A stretch of DNA of 28,796 nt from Bacteroidales bacterium (GTDB taxonomy: Bacteria; Bacteroidota; Bacteroidia; Bacteroidales; Bacteroidaceae): assembly GCA_004558535.1 (NCBI GenBank), contig SFCP01000030.1, positions 1 to 28,796 of the forward strand. Direction: 5' to 3'. The notes under the pieces were generated by a model. The model did no database searches and had not been told where the DNA came from. It saw only the letters and a program-made list of their open reading frames with translations. The translations under genes were made by a program, and so were the position numbers. Below, piece after piece: positions 1 through 7,864 of the stretch. Position 1 is the first letter of the stretch. Each line of letters begins with the position of its first letter.

Positions 1-256
1 CTGCTTAAAAATCAGCGAAAACGGGGATTTTCTTTTGAATTTCGCTGATTTTTCAACAGGAAATAGCCCCTTTTTCGGACGGTGTATACCTTTATATTTC
101 CACTTCTCTGCCTACGATTTTGGGGTACTTCATGCCAAGTTGTTTTGTTGTGCTGCAAAGGTACATTTTTATCTTAGGCGCGTGTATTTTCCTGCTTAAA
201 AATCAGCGAAAACGGGGATTTTCTTTTGAATTTCGCTGATTTTTCAACAGGAAATA
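1..256. repeat. 65-bp perfect direct repeat (1-65 and 192-256), each with an inverted repeat
   Basis: The first 65 bases of the window recur without mismatch at 192-256, a period of 191 bases. Each copy holds a 14-bp perfect inverted repeat, AAAAATCAGCGAAA against TTTCGCTGATTTTT (7-20/40-53 and 198-211/231-244), around a 19-base loop; the stem is flanked by CCTG and CAGG. A-rich left arms and T-rich right arms would let each copy act as a bidirectional terminator, but the stem is GC-poor. The first copy starts at the window edge, so the array may extend upstream. No open frame here looks coding. Confidence 0.85.
156..163 (-). promoter_or_regulatory. possible minus-strand -7 element (TACCTTTG)
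   Basis: Read on the minus strand, 163 to 156 is TACCTTTG followed by CAGC, which matches the Bacteroidetes -7 consensus TAnnTTTG. No TTG was found at the expected distance upstream. If real, it would drive a gene leaving the window to the left, divergent from the fimbrial operon. Confidence 0.3.
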
Positions 257-274
257 ACCCCCTTTTCTCGGAAG

Positions 275-414
275 AGATACACCTTTATGATTGCAGGAGA
301 AAGGTTGGTTTTTTCTGTTTCTGTCTTTTCTGTTGGCACAGGCTCACCAAAACCGGGATAAACCTTTTGTCAGGAGAGGTATATCTCTATTATTGCAGAA
401 GAATGGTCGTTTTT
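275..414. repeat. degenerate duplicated block
   Basis: Two related stretches (about 275-312 and 377-414) share the pattern GA(G)RTAYAYCTyTATkATTGCAG followed by AGAA, GG and a T-rich run. A weaker relative may sit near 80-110. They follow the 65-bp repeat, so the longer array may have decayed here. The 83-codon open frame over this stretch (226-477) has a composition unlike the neighbouring genes and is not called. Confidence 0.4.
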
Positions 415-522
415 TTGTCTTTTTTTGCTTGTTCGGCGTGCTCTTGGTGGACCTTTTTTCGTAAATCTACCCACTAATTTCTGGCTAAATCTGAGATTTT
501 TATCAAAAAAAGTCCGAGAAAA

Positions 523-555
523 ATTGGGGGGGGTGATTTTTACTTAATAAATTTG
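523..555 (+). promoter_or_regulatory. promoter of the fimbrial operon with a G8 tract in the spacer
   Basis: TTG at 524-526 and TAAATTTG at 548-555 match the Bacteroidetes -33 (TTTG/TTG) and -7 (TAnnTTTG) elements with a 21-base spacer, inside the 17-23 range. The G of the -33 TTG is the first of eight consecutive G (526-533), so each gain or loss of one G changes the promoter spacing by one base. Transcription should start near 562, leaving a leader of about 210 bases before the first gene. Confidence 0.7.
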
Positions 556-701
556 CAGCCCAATTTTAATTGTCAGACGGACTTTGCAGAGAGGAACTTG
601 TGTAGAAAAGAGTTTGCTTCTTTCTCGTTTCCCTTTTCCGGTCCTTATGAAGAGGACAGGGCGGCTACTCTTATTATATATACGTGTACGCGCCCGCGAG
701 G

Positions 702-717
702 ACATCCTTCGGGATGT
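702..717 (+). other. leader hairpin with UUCG tetraloop
   Basis: ACATCC-TTCG-GGATGT forms a perfect 6-bp stem closed by a UUCG tetraloop, about 55 bases upstream of the first fimbrial gene in the inferred long 5' leader. There is no U tract after it, so it is a structural or stability element rather than a terminator. Confidence 0.5.
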
Positions 718-772
718 GCAGTCCTGCCGACAAAGCCAATCTTCCATGTATTCAGTACATACCGACAAACAC

Positions 773-1357
773 ATGCAGCGTAAGCTACTATCCCTTTTCC
801 TGCGGTGCTGCCTGTTATGGGCAGTGGCGGGCAGTCTGCCTGCCACAGCGCAGCGCATAGCGGTCAAGAACAACCTGCTCTACGACCTCACGGGCACGCC
901 CAACCTCGGCATCGAGGTGGCCCTGGGGCATCACCACACCGCGCAGCTCTTCTACGGGCTCAACCCTTGGAAGAAAGGCGATGGACGTACCCTTCGCCAC
1001 TGGCAGTTCATGCCCGAGTACCGCTATTGGACTTGCAGCAAGTTCAACGGCCATTTCTTCGGCGTCCATGCCATGGGCGGCGAGTACCGCATCAGTCAGG
1101 TCGACGCGCCCTTTGGGCTCTTCCCCAAGTGGAAGGATCATACCTATACGGGCTGGAATGCCGGCGTGGGCGTCACCTATGGCTACCAGTGGATACTGGG
1201 ACGCCACTGGAACGTCGAGGCCTCCATCGGCGTCGGCTATAACTATATCAAGTACAAGCGGTACGACTGCGTGGACTGCGGACGTATCTACGACGACAGC
1301 CACCTCAACTACTTCGGACCCACAAAGCTGGCCCTCAGCGTCCTCTACGTCTTCTGA
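773..1357 (+). CDS. DUF3575 family outer-membrane protein (first gene of fimbrial operon)
   Basis: A 194-residue protein. The chosen ATG at 773 gives a Sec signal peptide (MQRKLLSLFLRCCLLWAVAGS then LPATAQ, cleavage near residue 26). In-frame ATGs upstream (for example at 743-749 and 584) would put charged, non-signal-like residues in front and are rejected. The mature part begins RIAVKNNLLYDLTGTPNLGI, the usual start of DUF3575 proteins (KNNLLYD..), and has alternating aromatic/glycine strands (GWNAGVGVTYGYQW, ASIGVGYNYI) and ends in LSVLYVF, consistent with an 8-10-strand outer-membrane barrel. DUF3575 genes commonly precede Bacteroidales fimbrillin genes; the exact role (assembly or secretion of fimbriae) is inference. 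Transcription is probably from the promoter at 523-555; a repeat-filled gap separates it from the next gene. Confidence 0.8.
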   Translation: MQRKLLSLFLRCCLLWAVAGSLPATAQRIAVKNNLLYDLTGTPNLGIEVALGHHHTAQLFYGLNPWKKGDGRTLRHWQFMPEYRYWTCSKFNGHFFGVHAMGGEYRISQVDAPFGLFPKWKDHTYTGWNAGVGVTYGYQWILGRHWNVEASIGVGYNYIKYKRYDCVDCGRIYDDSHLNYFGPTKLALSVLYVF

Positions 1358-1424
1358 GGCGTCGCTCAGGATTGGGAATTTAGGAAAGAGGATTTGGAAC
1401 TCAGAAATGAGAAATTGGGAATGC

Positions 1425-1732
1425 CGTCCGGCTAATTCCTAATTCCTAACTCCTAATTCCTAATTAAGGAAAGCCTCCTCCGCAGGGTTAATTCCTAACT
1501 CCTAATTCCTAATTCCTAATTTCAAAAAAGCCTCCGCAGGGTTAATTCCTAATTCCTAACTCCTAATTCCTAATTAAAAGAAAGGCTCCTCCGCAGGGTT
1601 AATTCCTAATTCCTAATTCCTAATTAAAGAGAGAATTCCTAATTAAAAGAAAGCCTCCTCCGCAGGGTTAATTCCTAATTCCTAACTCCTAATTCCTAAT
1701 TAAAGAAAGATTCCTAATTCCTAATTCCAAAG
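1425..1732. repeat. two-level tandem repeat: TAATTCC heptamers in four larger blocks
   Basis: The gap between the first two fimbrial genes is filled with runs of the heptamer TAATTCC (variant TAACTCC), broken by four copies of a GC-rich core close to CCTCCTCCGCAGGGTT (near 1473, 1530, 1584 and 1653; the second lacks three bases). The larger unit is about 54-69 bases. The first part, 1358-1424, is unremarkable but holds degenerate versions (GGGAATTTAGG, GAAATTGGGAATG). The same heptamer occurs inverted at 28022-28043. No spacers of unique sequence exist, so it is not a CRISPR array. Confidence 0.9.
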
Positions 1733-3187
1733 ATGCAAAGGCTCCTCTCCCAATACCTCATCCTGCTCATCCTGCTGCTGCCCGCGGCCGTCGTTTCGGC
1801 CCAGACGGGGGGCGGCATCTCCAATGGTGTGAGCATCAACGACCCCGCCGTCACCATCGTGGGCGACCGGCAAGTCGCCGTCACCATGCAGCTCCGCTTC
1901 GACGGCCTGCGCCTGCGGTCCAACGAGATGCGCGTCTATACGCCCTACATCGTGGGACAGGGCGGCGAGGAGTTCTACCTGCCCTCCGTGATGGTGGTCG
2001 GACGCCGACAGCACTTCGTGCAGCAGCGCGAGCCCAATCCCCACTACCCCGGTGCCATCGAGGTGTGGCGACGCAACGGTACGGCGCAGCAGGTGGACTA
2101 TCGACAGGTCGTAGAGCTGCAACCGTGGATGTACGGCGCCGCCGTGCGAATTGTCGAGGACAGCTGTGGCTGCGGCGTGACCTTGGCGAAAAACGCCTGG
2201 GCCGAGCCCCTCGGACGTGTGCGCCAGGAGCCCGAGCGCGTCCTCGCCATCGTCAGCATCAGTTGCGTCAAGCCCCGCTACAGTCGTGAGGAGAAAACCT
2301 ATGCCATCGAGGGACGCGCCTTCCTCGACTTCCGCGTCAACCGCGTGGACATCGATGCAGGCTATCGCAAGAACCCCACCGAACTGGCCAAGATCATGCG
2401 AAGCATAGACGCCGTGCGCGACGACAGCAATGCCACTATCACCGGCATCAGCATCCACGGCTACGCATCGCCCGAGGGTAAGTACAGCCGAAATGTCTAC
2501 CTGGCCGAAAACCGCGCCCTCGCCCTGCGCGACTATGTGTGCAGTCTGCGAAATTTCCCCGCCGACGTCTTCACCGTGCGCAGCACACCCGAGGACTGGG
2601 AGGGCCTGGACAGCCTCATCAGCCGCAGCAAGTTGCCGCAGCGACAGGAGATGCTGGACCTCGTCCGCACCGAGATGGATCCCGACCGCAAGAACGACGA
2701 GCTGCAGCGACGCTGGCCCGATGCCTATACCAATATTATATTAAAGGAATGGTATCCCGCCCTGCGCCATTCCGACTATGTGGTCAACTACACCGTGCGC
2801 TCCTTTACCACCGCCGAGGAAGCTCTGCGCGTCTACCGCGACAAGCCCTACCAGCTCTCGCTGAGCGAACTCTATATGGTAGCCAATACTTTCCAGGAGG
2901 GTAGTGAGGAATACAACGAAGTACTTCGGACCGCCGGGCGCCTCTATCCCGATGACGCCGAAGCCAACCTCAACGTCGCCATCATCGCCCTGCAGCAGCG
3001 CGACCTGCCTACGGCCGAGGCGCACCTGCAGAAATCCGGCGACAGCGTCGAGGCGCAGCACGCGCGTGGCGTTCTGGCCCTGCTGCAGGGCCGCATTGCC
3101 GACGCTGCCCCCCTGCTCGAGGCAGCAGCTGCCGCCGGCGTGCCTCATGCTGCCGACAACCTGCGTGCACAGCGCATGCTGGAGTGA
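1733..3187 (+). CDS. DUF3868 / OmpA-like fimbrial locus protein
   Basis: A 484-residue exported protein. Residues 1-24 are a signal peptide (hydrophobic LILLILLLPAAVV, then SAQ). The N-terminal third, with strands such as VAVTMQLRFDGLRLRSNEMRVYTPYI cut into beta pattern, fits the DUF3868 domain found beside Bacteroidales fimbrillins. Residues about 205-310 are OmpA-like: GYASPEG at ~243 followed by N..LAENRALALRDYV, the usual spacing of the peptidoglycan-binding signature. Residues ~400-480 look like two TPR helical hairpins (PDDAEANLNVAI.., ARGVLALLQGR..). Likely role: a periplasmic or outer-membrane factor linking the fimbrial assembly site to peptidoglycan; this is inferred from domains and position, not shown. 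It lies downstream of the heptamer repeats and has no Shine-Dalgarno site. Two internal cysteines (CGC, ~146-148) are a minor oddity. Confidence 0.78.
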   Translation: MQRLLSQYLILLILLLPAAVVSAQTGGGISNGVSINDPAVTIVGDRQVAVTMQLRFDGLRLRSNEMRVYTPYIVGQGGEEFYLPSVMVVGRRQHFVQQREPNPHYPGAIEVWRRNGTAQQVDYRQVVELQPWMYGAAVRIVEDSCGCGVTLAKNAWAEPLGRVRQEPERVLAIVSISCVKPRYSREEKTYAIEGRAFLDFRVNRVDIDAGYRKNPTELAKIMRSIDAVRDDSNATITGISIHGYASPEGKYSRNVYLAENRALALRDYVCSLRNFPADVFTVRSTPEDWEGLDSLISRSKLPQRQEMLDLVRTEMDPDRKNDELQRRWPDAYTNIILKEWYPALRHSDYVVNYTVRSFTTAEEALRVYRDKPYQLSLSELYMVANTFQEGSEEYNEVLRTAGRLYPDDAEANLNVAIIALQQRDLPTAEAHLQKSGDSVEAQHARGVLALLQGRIADAAPLLEAAAAAGVPHAADNLRAQRMLE

Positions 3188-3250
3188 CGGCCACGGAGAG
3201 CAGCCTTCCGGCCTGCGTCCCACAGCCGCCTACCATGGCATTCCGCCCTC

Positions 3251-3266
3251 CGGCAGCATCCTGCCG
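3251..3266 (+). other. intercistronic hairpin before the fimbrillin gene
   Basis: CGGCAG-CATC-CTGCCG is a perfect 6-bp stem with a 4-base loop in the 164-base gap before the major fimbrillin gene. It has no U tract. It may mark a processing point; nothing in the gap matches the TAnnTTTG promoter element. The last 50 bases before the start codon are AT-rich, as is common for highly translated Bacteroidetes genes. Confidence 0.4.
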
Positions 3267-3351
3267 AATGGCCCAATTCCTGATCAACAAAGGAAGAATC
3301 CTGATTAGAAAGAAATAAATCCTATTCATTCACTTTTTAAATTCAATTATT

Positions 3352-5031
3352 ATGAACAAAAAACTATTGACAATGGGACTCGCCGCCCTTTTGATGGCCG
3401 GCTGTTCCTCCGACGATTCTGCTGTAAAGGGCTATGTAGGCCTGACGATTACCATGCCGACAAGTGCCGGCAGCCGTGCGGTAGAGTATGACGATGGTGA
3501 TACAGACGACTATAGCGTCAAGGATGTAACACTTGTGTTTTCGGAGTACAATGCCGGAACACGCAAGCACGACATCAAGCAAGTGGTACAGTTCACCAGC
3601 ACCGACTGGAACAAGGAAGGTACTGGCATAGATGACATTACTTCTGCTTCCGTACTGCCTGTTGTGCCTATGGCTGACGCAAATGCCAAGAGCGTGTTGG
3701 TTTTGGTGAACAGTTCTGACATCTTCACGGTGGCAAATTACACGACAGACCCCGCGACAGGTAACAATACTGTCCTTAATCCAGGTTCTATTGCCTTTAA
3801 AGGCGGCTCAACTATTTCAACGATTGAGGATTTGGAGGCAGTACAGAACAGCGCTTCTCTGACTCTTGACCAATATAAGAGTGCCGGAATAGGTGGCGCA
3901 TTTATGGCCAACGCTTCCATTAAGAATGCTACCAATCTTGATGCTAATGACCCCCACAAGCAATTGGTAGTAATTACTCCTCAAAAGAGCAAGGAAGCGG
4001 CCATGGCAGCAGCAAGCAGCAATGTAATCTATGTGGAGCGCGCCGTTGCAAAGGTTTCTCTCACTTTCAACAATCTTGAAGTCGCAAATAAGGAATATAC
4101 TTTCTCGGGCACAGGCTTTACCAGTGACAAGATAGAATTTGACGGATGGGTACTGGACGTCACAAACAAGTCTACGTTCCCTCTCCGCCGGATTGCTGCC
4201 ACTTGGCCTAACTTAGACAGATTTGCGCCTGCAAAATCAGCCGGAGTTCCCCAGCGCTATGAGTGGTCTGTGGACAACAACTATAGTGAACCTTATGCTG
4301 CAAGTGATTTCAATACTGTAGACGAGGAAGCTGTTACGAATGTACTGAATACTTCTCTCTACTGCTTTGAGAACACCTTTGATTTGAGCAATATGAAGCA
4401 GAACAGAACTACGCGTGTGGTTCTGCGCGGTCAGATTAAGCCGAATGGCACAGCTCCTACCGGTGGCTTGTTCCGTTTGGGTGAGTCCGTTACATTCTAC
4501 AGCAAGGCCGACATGCTTGCCAAAGTTAAAGCCGCTGTGGTAGCATCCGGCGCAGTATCGGCCGCAGATATTGAAAGCGCTAATGTTGAGAATTTGGTAG
4601 TAGGCAAGGCTCCCTTTACACATGATGGCAATAATAAGATTGTCATAACTAAAACGGGTTCTGTGCCTGTGGACCTGTCCACCTATATGACAAAGATTAC
4701 AGGAATGCTGGGCCAGTTGACTTATTATGAAGATGGTTACTGCTACTATCCCGTGCGTATCCGTCATTTCGAAGATGGCACAGATCCGTATGACAATGGT
4801 GTAAGCGCTTGGAATGCAGGAAACACCTATGATATGGAGGCCAAATGGCTGGGTCGTTATGGCGTGGTTCGTAACAATAGCTATGTCATCAACGTAACCG
4901 GCGTATCTGCTCCCGGTACTCCGACGGTTCCTGGTCTTACTGAGAACATCGACGACGAGGAGTTCTATTACATCCAGGCTACGGTTAAGGTGCTTTCCTG
5001 GACCAAGCGTACACAAAACGTAGAGCTCTAA
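3352..5031 (+). CDS. major fimbrillin, Mfa1/FimA family lipoprotein
   Basis: A 559-residue protein, close to the length of P. gingivalis Mfa1. Signal peptide with lipobox LMAGC (Cys18). The mature protein begins with a FimA-type N-terminal strand (GYVGLTITMPTSAGSR, Arg42-Ala43), a plausible site for the protease that trims such subunits before strand-exchange polymerisation. Near the C-terminus are YGVVRNNSYVINVTGV (~502-517) and the terminal VLSWTKRTQNVEL, both typical of Mfa1-type subunits. Role: exported as a lipoprotein to the cell surface, then polymerised into the fimbrial shaft. Its codon use is visibly more AT-rich and relaxed than its neighbours (AAT, GAT, ACA, TCT codons), which fits either high expression or a different evolutionary history of a variable surface antigen. 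A strong stem-loop follows it (5050-5086). Confident as a fimbrillin; assignment as major subunit rests on order and length. Confidence 0.88.
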   Translation: MNKKLLTMGLAALLMAGCSSDDSAVKGYVGLTITMPTSAGSRAVEYDDGDTDDYSVKDVTLVFSEYNAGTRKHDIKQVVQFTSTDWNKEGTGIDDITSASVLPVVPMADANAKSVLVLVNSSDIFTVANYTTDPATGNNTVLNPGSIAFKGGSTISTIEDLEAVQNSASLTLDQYKSAGIGGAFMANASIKNATNLDANDPHKQLVVITPQKSKEAAMAAASSNVIYVERAVAKVSLTFNNLEVANKEYTFSGTGFTSDKIEFDGWVLDVTNKSTFPLRRIAATWPNLDRFAPAKSAGVPQRYEWSVDNNYSEPYAASDFNTVDEEAVTNVLNTSLYCFENTFDLSNMKQNRTTRVVLRGQIKPNGTAPTGGLFRLGESVTFYSKADMLAKVKAAVVASGAVSAADIESANVENLVVGKAPFTHDGNNKIVITKTGSVPVDLSTYMTKITGMLGQLTYYEDGYCYYPVRIRHFEDGTDPYDNGVSAWNAGNTYDMEAKWLGRYGVVRNNSYVINVTGVSAPGTPTVPGLTENIDDEEFYYIQATVKVLSWTKRTQNVEL

Positions 5032-5049
5032 TCCTATTTCCCTATCATT

Positions 5050-5086
5050 TCGGGGCGGGCGGCAGCCCGCCTGTGGCCCGCCCCGA
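5050..5086 (+). terminator. GC-rich stem-loop with two competing folds after the fimbrillin gene
   Basis: TCGGGGCGGGC (5050-5060) pairs perfectly over 11 bases with GCCCGCCCCGA (5076-5086). Alternatively GGCGGGC (5054-5060) pairs with GCCCGCC (5065-5071) around a GGCA loop; the two folds exclude each other. There is no long U tract (only CTTTG), so it is more likely a partial terminator or 3' stabiliser that lets much more fimbrillin mRNA accumulate than anchor mRNA. Confidence 0.6.
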
Positions 5087-5130
5087 CTTTGAAACACTCC
5101 ACAGAGTACTTACACTTTAATCACTTTCCG

Positions 5131-5136
5131 AAAGGA
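5131..5136 (+). promoter_or_regulatory. Shine-Dalgarno-like site for the anchor gene
   Basis: AAAGGA lies seven bases before the ATG at 5144. It supports this start over the in-frame ATG that follows directly at 5147. Such a site is notable because most genes in this window lack one. Confidence 0.5.
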
Positions 5137-5143
5137 TATTATT

Positions 5144-6247
5144 ATGATGCTGAATACTGCGATGCTGAAGCAATGGGCCGGAGCTATAGGACTGCTCTGC
5201 GCTGCTGCCCTGCTGACAGGATGCTCCCTGATGGACTTGGACCGCGATCACTGTCCCGAGGGACTCAACGTGAGCTTTGCCTACGATTACAATACACAGC
5301 GGGCGGATATGTTCTGCGACCACGTGGGCGGCATCGAGGTATTTGTTTTCGACGAAAACGGCAAGCTCGTCGCATCGAGATGCGTCAGCAATGACGATAG
5401 CAACCAACCCCTCAAGACACCCGGCTACACCATGGAATTTGACGACCTGCCCGCGGGAAACTACCAGGTGCTGGCCGCTGCCTTTCAGCACGACCGCCGG
5501 GAACTGCTGGGAAAACCCGGCGCAAAATTCCGACTGACGACACCCGCCATCGGGGAAACGATGGCACAACTCTACGCCACGCTCGACCATGAAGCACCCG
5601 AGGCCGACGGCACCTGCCCCGTAAAGCAGGACGGACTGCCCCTCGACACCCTCTGGCTGACATTGCCCGAACAGGCCGTGGCCGTGGACCACATCAATCC
5701 CACCTTTACTACCGCACGACTGGTGCGACATACCAAGGACATACATCTGACCCTGCGCCAAGGCGCAGCTCCCTACGAAATCAACCATGAGGACTACGAA
5801 GTCAGCATCGTCGACGCCAACGGACGTATCGCTGCCGACAACAGCCTGACCGACCCGACCCCTCTGCGATATACGCCCTACGCGGCCTGGAATACAAGCC
5901 TCGCCGCCCAAGCACCCGAAAACCGGGAAGCCGTGGCCACCGGCACAACGGCACACTATAACCTCAATACCTCGAGGCTGATCTACCCCGAAACGGGACA
6001 GCAGGGCGCACTGCTCCGCGTCGTGCGGAAAAGTACCGGCGCACTCGTCTTTGAAACCAGCCTGCCACGCTTCCTGGCCGAGGGACGAAACGCCTACGAG
6101 TCCCTGCGCTGGACGCCACAGGAATACCTGGACCGGGAATACGACTACGACCTGCACCTCTTCCTCGTCGGAGACCGCTGGGAGTACGTAGAAATGAGCA
6201 TCGGCATCCTGGGATGGAGCCGACGCGTGATGAACGTGGACCTGTAA
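5144..6247 (+). CDS. FimB/Mfa2-family fimbrial anchor lipoprotein
   Basis: A 367-residue lipoprotein with lipobox LLTGC (Cys27). The sequence just after it, DRDHCPEGLNVSFAYDYN, is the characteristic N-terminal signature of the FimB/Mfa2 family (D..C..GL.V.F.YDYN). Two Ig-like beta domains follow, with VGGIEVFVFDENGKLV and FDDLPAGNYQVLAAA as typical strands. The C-terminus IGILGWSRRVMNVDL matches the end of the fimbrillin upstream (W.KR..NVEL), indicating a shared fold. In P. gingivalis Mfa2 and FimB anchor the fimbria to the outer membrane and limit its length; the same role is inferred here. It lies 112 bases after the fimbrillin gene, beyond the GC-rich hairpin, and should be made at a lower level. 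Confidence 0.88.
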   Translation: MMLNTAMLKQWAGAIGLLCAAALLTGCSLMDLDRDHCPEGLNVSFAYDYNTQRADMFCDHVGGIEVFVFDENGKLVASRCVSNDDSNQPLKTPGYTMEFDDLPAGNYQVLAAAFQHDRRELLGKPGAKFRLTTPAIGETMAQLYATLDHEAPEADGTCPVKQDGLPLDTLWLTLPEQAVAVDHINPTFTTARLVRHTKDIHLTLRQGAAPYEINHEDYEVSIVDANGRIAADNSLTDPTPLRYTPYAAWNTSLAAQAPENREAVATGTTAHYNLNTSRLIYPETGQQGALLRVVRKSTGALVFETSLPRFLAEGRNAYESLRWTPQEYLDREYDYDLHLFLVGDRWEYVEMSIGILGWSRRVMNVDL

Positions 6248-6304
6248 GCCTGGAAACATCTGCACACCGGCCGCCGGTGCCTGCCACATCCGAAAGAAAA
6301 CGAA

Positions 6305-7864
6305 ATGAAGACAACAGAACTGTCACTTATATGTATGCGACTGTGCCAATACTGCCTTGCAGTGTTGGCTCTTGTTGCATGCAGCACCGACAGGGAAGAC
6401 TTCACCGATGACGTAAAAACGGAGAGAGGCACCTACTTCCAGCTGAGCATCCGCACCGACGCCGGAAGGCAGACACGCGCCACAGGACCGAGCGGCGGCG
6501 AAGCGGGCGACGGCACGCAGAATGCACGCGGCAAAGAGGATGTGGCCTACAACGCCACCGTGCTCCTTTATCGCTCGGATAAAGGCATGAACGCCACAGC
6601 CGCCGAGGCACAGAATATCAAAATCGAATACGCTTTCTACACACCGACACTGGACTACGTGATCGTGGACGGCGTGGGCATGTACCGCTCCCCCCTGTTG
6701 CACGATGACAGCTACATTTATAGCGGCACGTATCACCTGCTGGTGCTGGTCAACATGGGCGACATGACTTCGCTCAAGGGAAAAAGCCTGTACCAGGTGC
6801 GCGACCTCACCACGCGCAGCTACGTCAGAAACTGCGACGGAAGCAGCTACACCGGCGGAAGCCCGGAGCACCTGACGGATGTAAGCATGCTGCAAGTGGG
6901 AAGTTCCCTGCCGGGACTTCCCTGGAGCGGCAGCGGTATGAATGTCAGCAATTACGACTATTTCTATATGACTTCGAGCGAGGACCTCAGCGTCACGTTT
7001 GGCAGCCTGTCCGGTCCCGACAATCCCGTGAGGATACAGGCCAACGTGTCGCGCCTGGCAGCGCGCATCGACTTCTCGCCCGGCAGCATCGCGACCTACG
7101 ACAATACACCCCTCACGTTCACACCGACCGGCGAAAGCAAGCCAGTGACCCTCTCGGCCTATTATAAATACGCAGTGAAGGACGCCGGAGGAACACCCAC
7201 GGGCGACTATTATTACCTGGTGGGCTGGTGTCCTGTCAATTTGCGGCAGGACGAGTGCTATTTGTTCCGACGTGTGTCCGACTATGCCGACGGCACGCAC
7301 ATCGATTACCTTGGCAGGGAACGCGCTGTCGACATCGGTACCACCATGGACCCCGGACTGATGCAGCAGGTCAACTACGTGATCGACCCCCTCACTGCCA
7401 AAAAAACCTCGCTGCTCTCCGGCGTGAACTATTCAGCCATCTACAACAAATACTACGACGGCAGCGCAGGCCTGATGCCCCCGGCCTCCGAGTTCCAGCT
7501 GGTCCACGACGACCAACTCGACATGGTGGAGGACGGACGTCGCTATCATGTATTGGCCTACGCCATGGAAAATACCCAGCGAAGCGACAGCCCCAAGGAA
7601 CGCTTTGCCACAGGCATCATAATCAAGGGCTATTATGCCAAGAAGGGAGCAGGCGAAAACTATACCTACGCGGCAAAAAACTACGTCTACTATGTGCGCC
7701 ACAGCGACCCCTCCAACTCCAACAGCGACGCACTTGTCATGAAATACGGCATCGTCAGAAACAACGTATACCGTATATATATAAATAAGGTCTCGCCCAC
7801 GGGACTCATCCTTATCGAAACGATGAACTGGCTCAATGTTCGTGCCGATGAAATCTATATGTAA
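6305..7864 (+). CDS. fimbrillin-like accessory subunit lipoprotein (Mfa3 position)
   Basis: A 519-residue lipoprotein with lipobox LALVAC (Cys26 from the ATG at 6305). An in-frame ATG at 6335 would leave a tidy 16-residue signal (MRLCQYCLAVLALVAC) and is also possible. After the lipobox comes YFQLSIRTDAGRQTRATG: an N-terminal strand followed by Arg58-Ala59, a candidate maturation site as in fimbrillins. Near the end, MKYGIVRNNVYRIYINKV (~479-496) repeats the YG.VRNN.Y motif of the major fimbrillin, so it belongs to the same superfamily; the end (MNWLNVRADEIYM) differs from the shaft subunit. Position third after shaft and anchor parallels mfa3 of P. gingivalis, an accessory subunit needed for tip assembly. 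The gene follows the anchor gene by 57 bases and overlaps the next gene, so they are translated together. Confidence 0.8.
   Translation: MKTTELSLICMRLCQYCLAVLALVACSTDREDFTDDVKTERGTYFQLSIRTDAGRQTRATGPSGGEAGDGTQNARGKEDVAYNATVLLYRSDKGMNATAAEAQNIKIEYAFYTPTLDYVIVDGVGMYRSPLLHDDSYIYSGTYHLLVLVNMGDMTSLKGKSLYQVRDLTTRSYVRNCDGSSYTGGSPEHLTDVSMLQVGSSLPGLPWSGSGMNVSNYDYFYMTSSEDLSVTFGSLSGPDNPVRIQANVSRLAARIDFSPGSIATYDNTPLTFTPTGESKPVTLSAYYKYAVKDAGGTPTGDYYYLVGWCPVNLRQDECYLFRRVSDYADGTHIDYLGRERAVDIGTTMDPGLMQQVNYVIDPLTAKKTSLLSGVNYSAIYNKYYDGSAGLMPPASEFQLVHDDQLDMVEDGRRYHVLAYAMENTQRSDSPKERFATGIIIKGYYAKKGAGENYTYAAKNYVYYVRHSDPSNSNSDALVMKYGIVRNNVYRIYINKVSPTGLILIETMNWLNVRADEIYM

Noticed and set aside
226..477. 83-codon open frame in the upstream repeat region
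   Set aside because: It begins inside the 65-bp repeat, is rich in Cys and Phe from T-rich DNA, and matches no known small protein.
1425..1732. CRISPR array
   Set aside because: The intervals between cores are themselves heptamer repeats, not unique spacers, and no cas gene is present.
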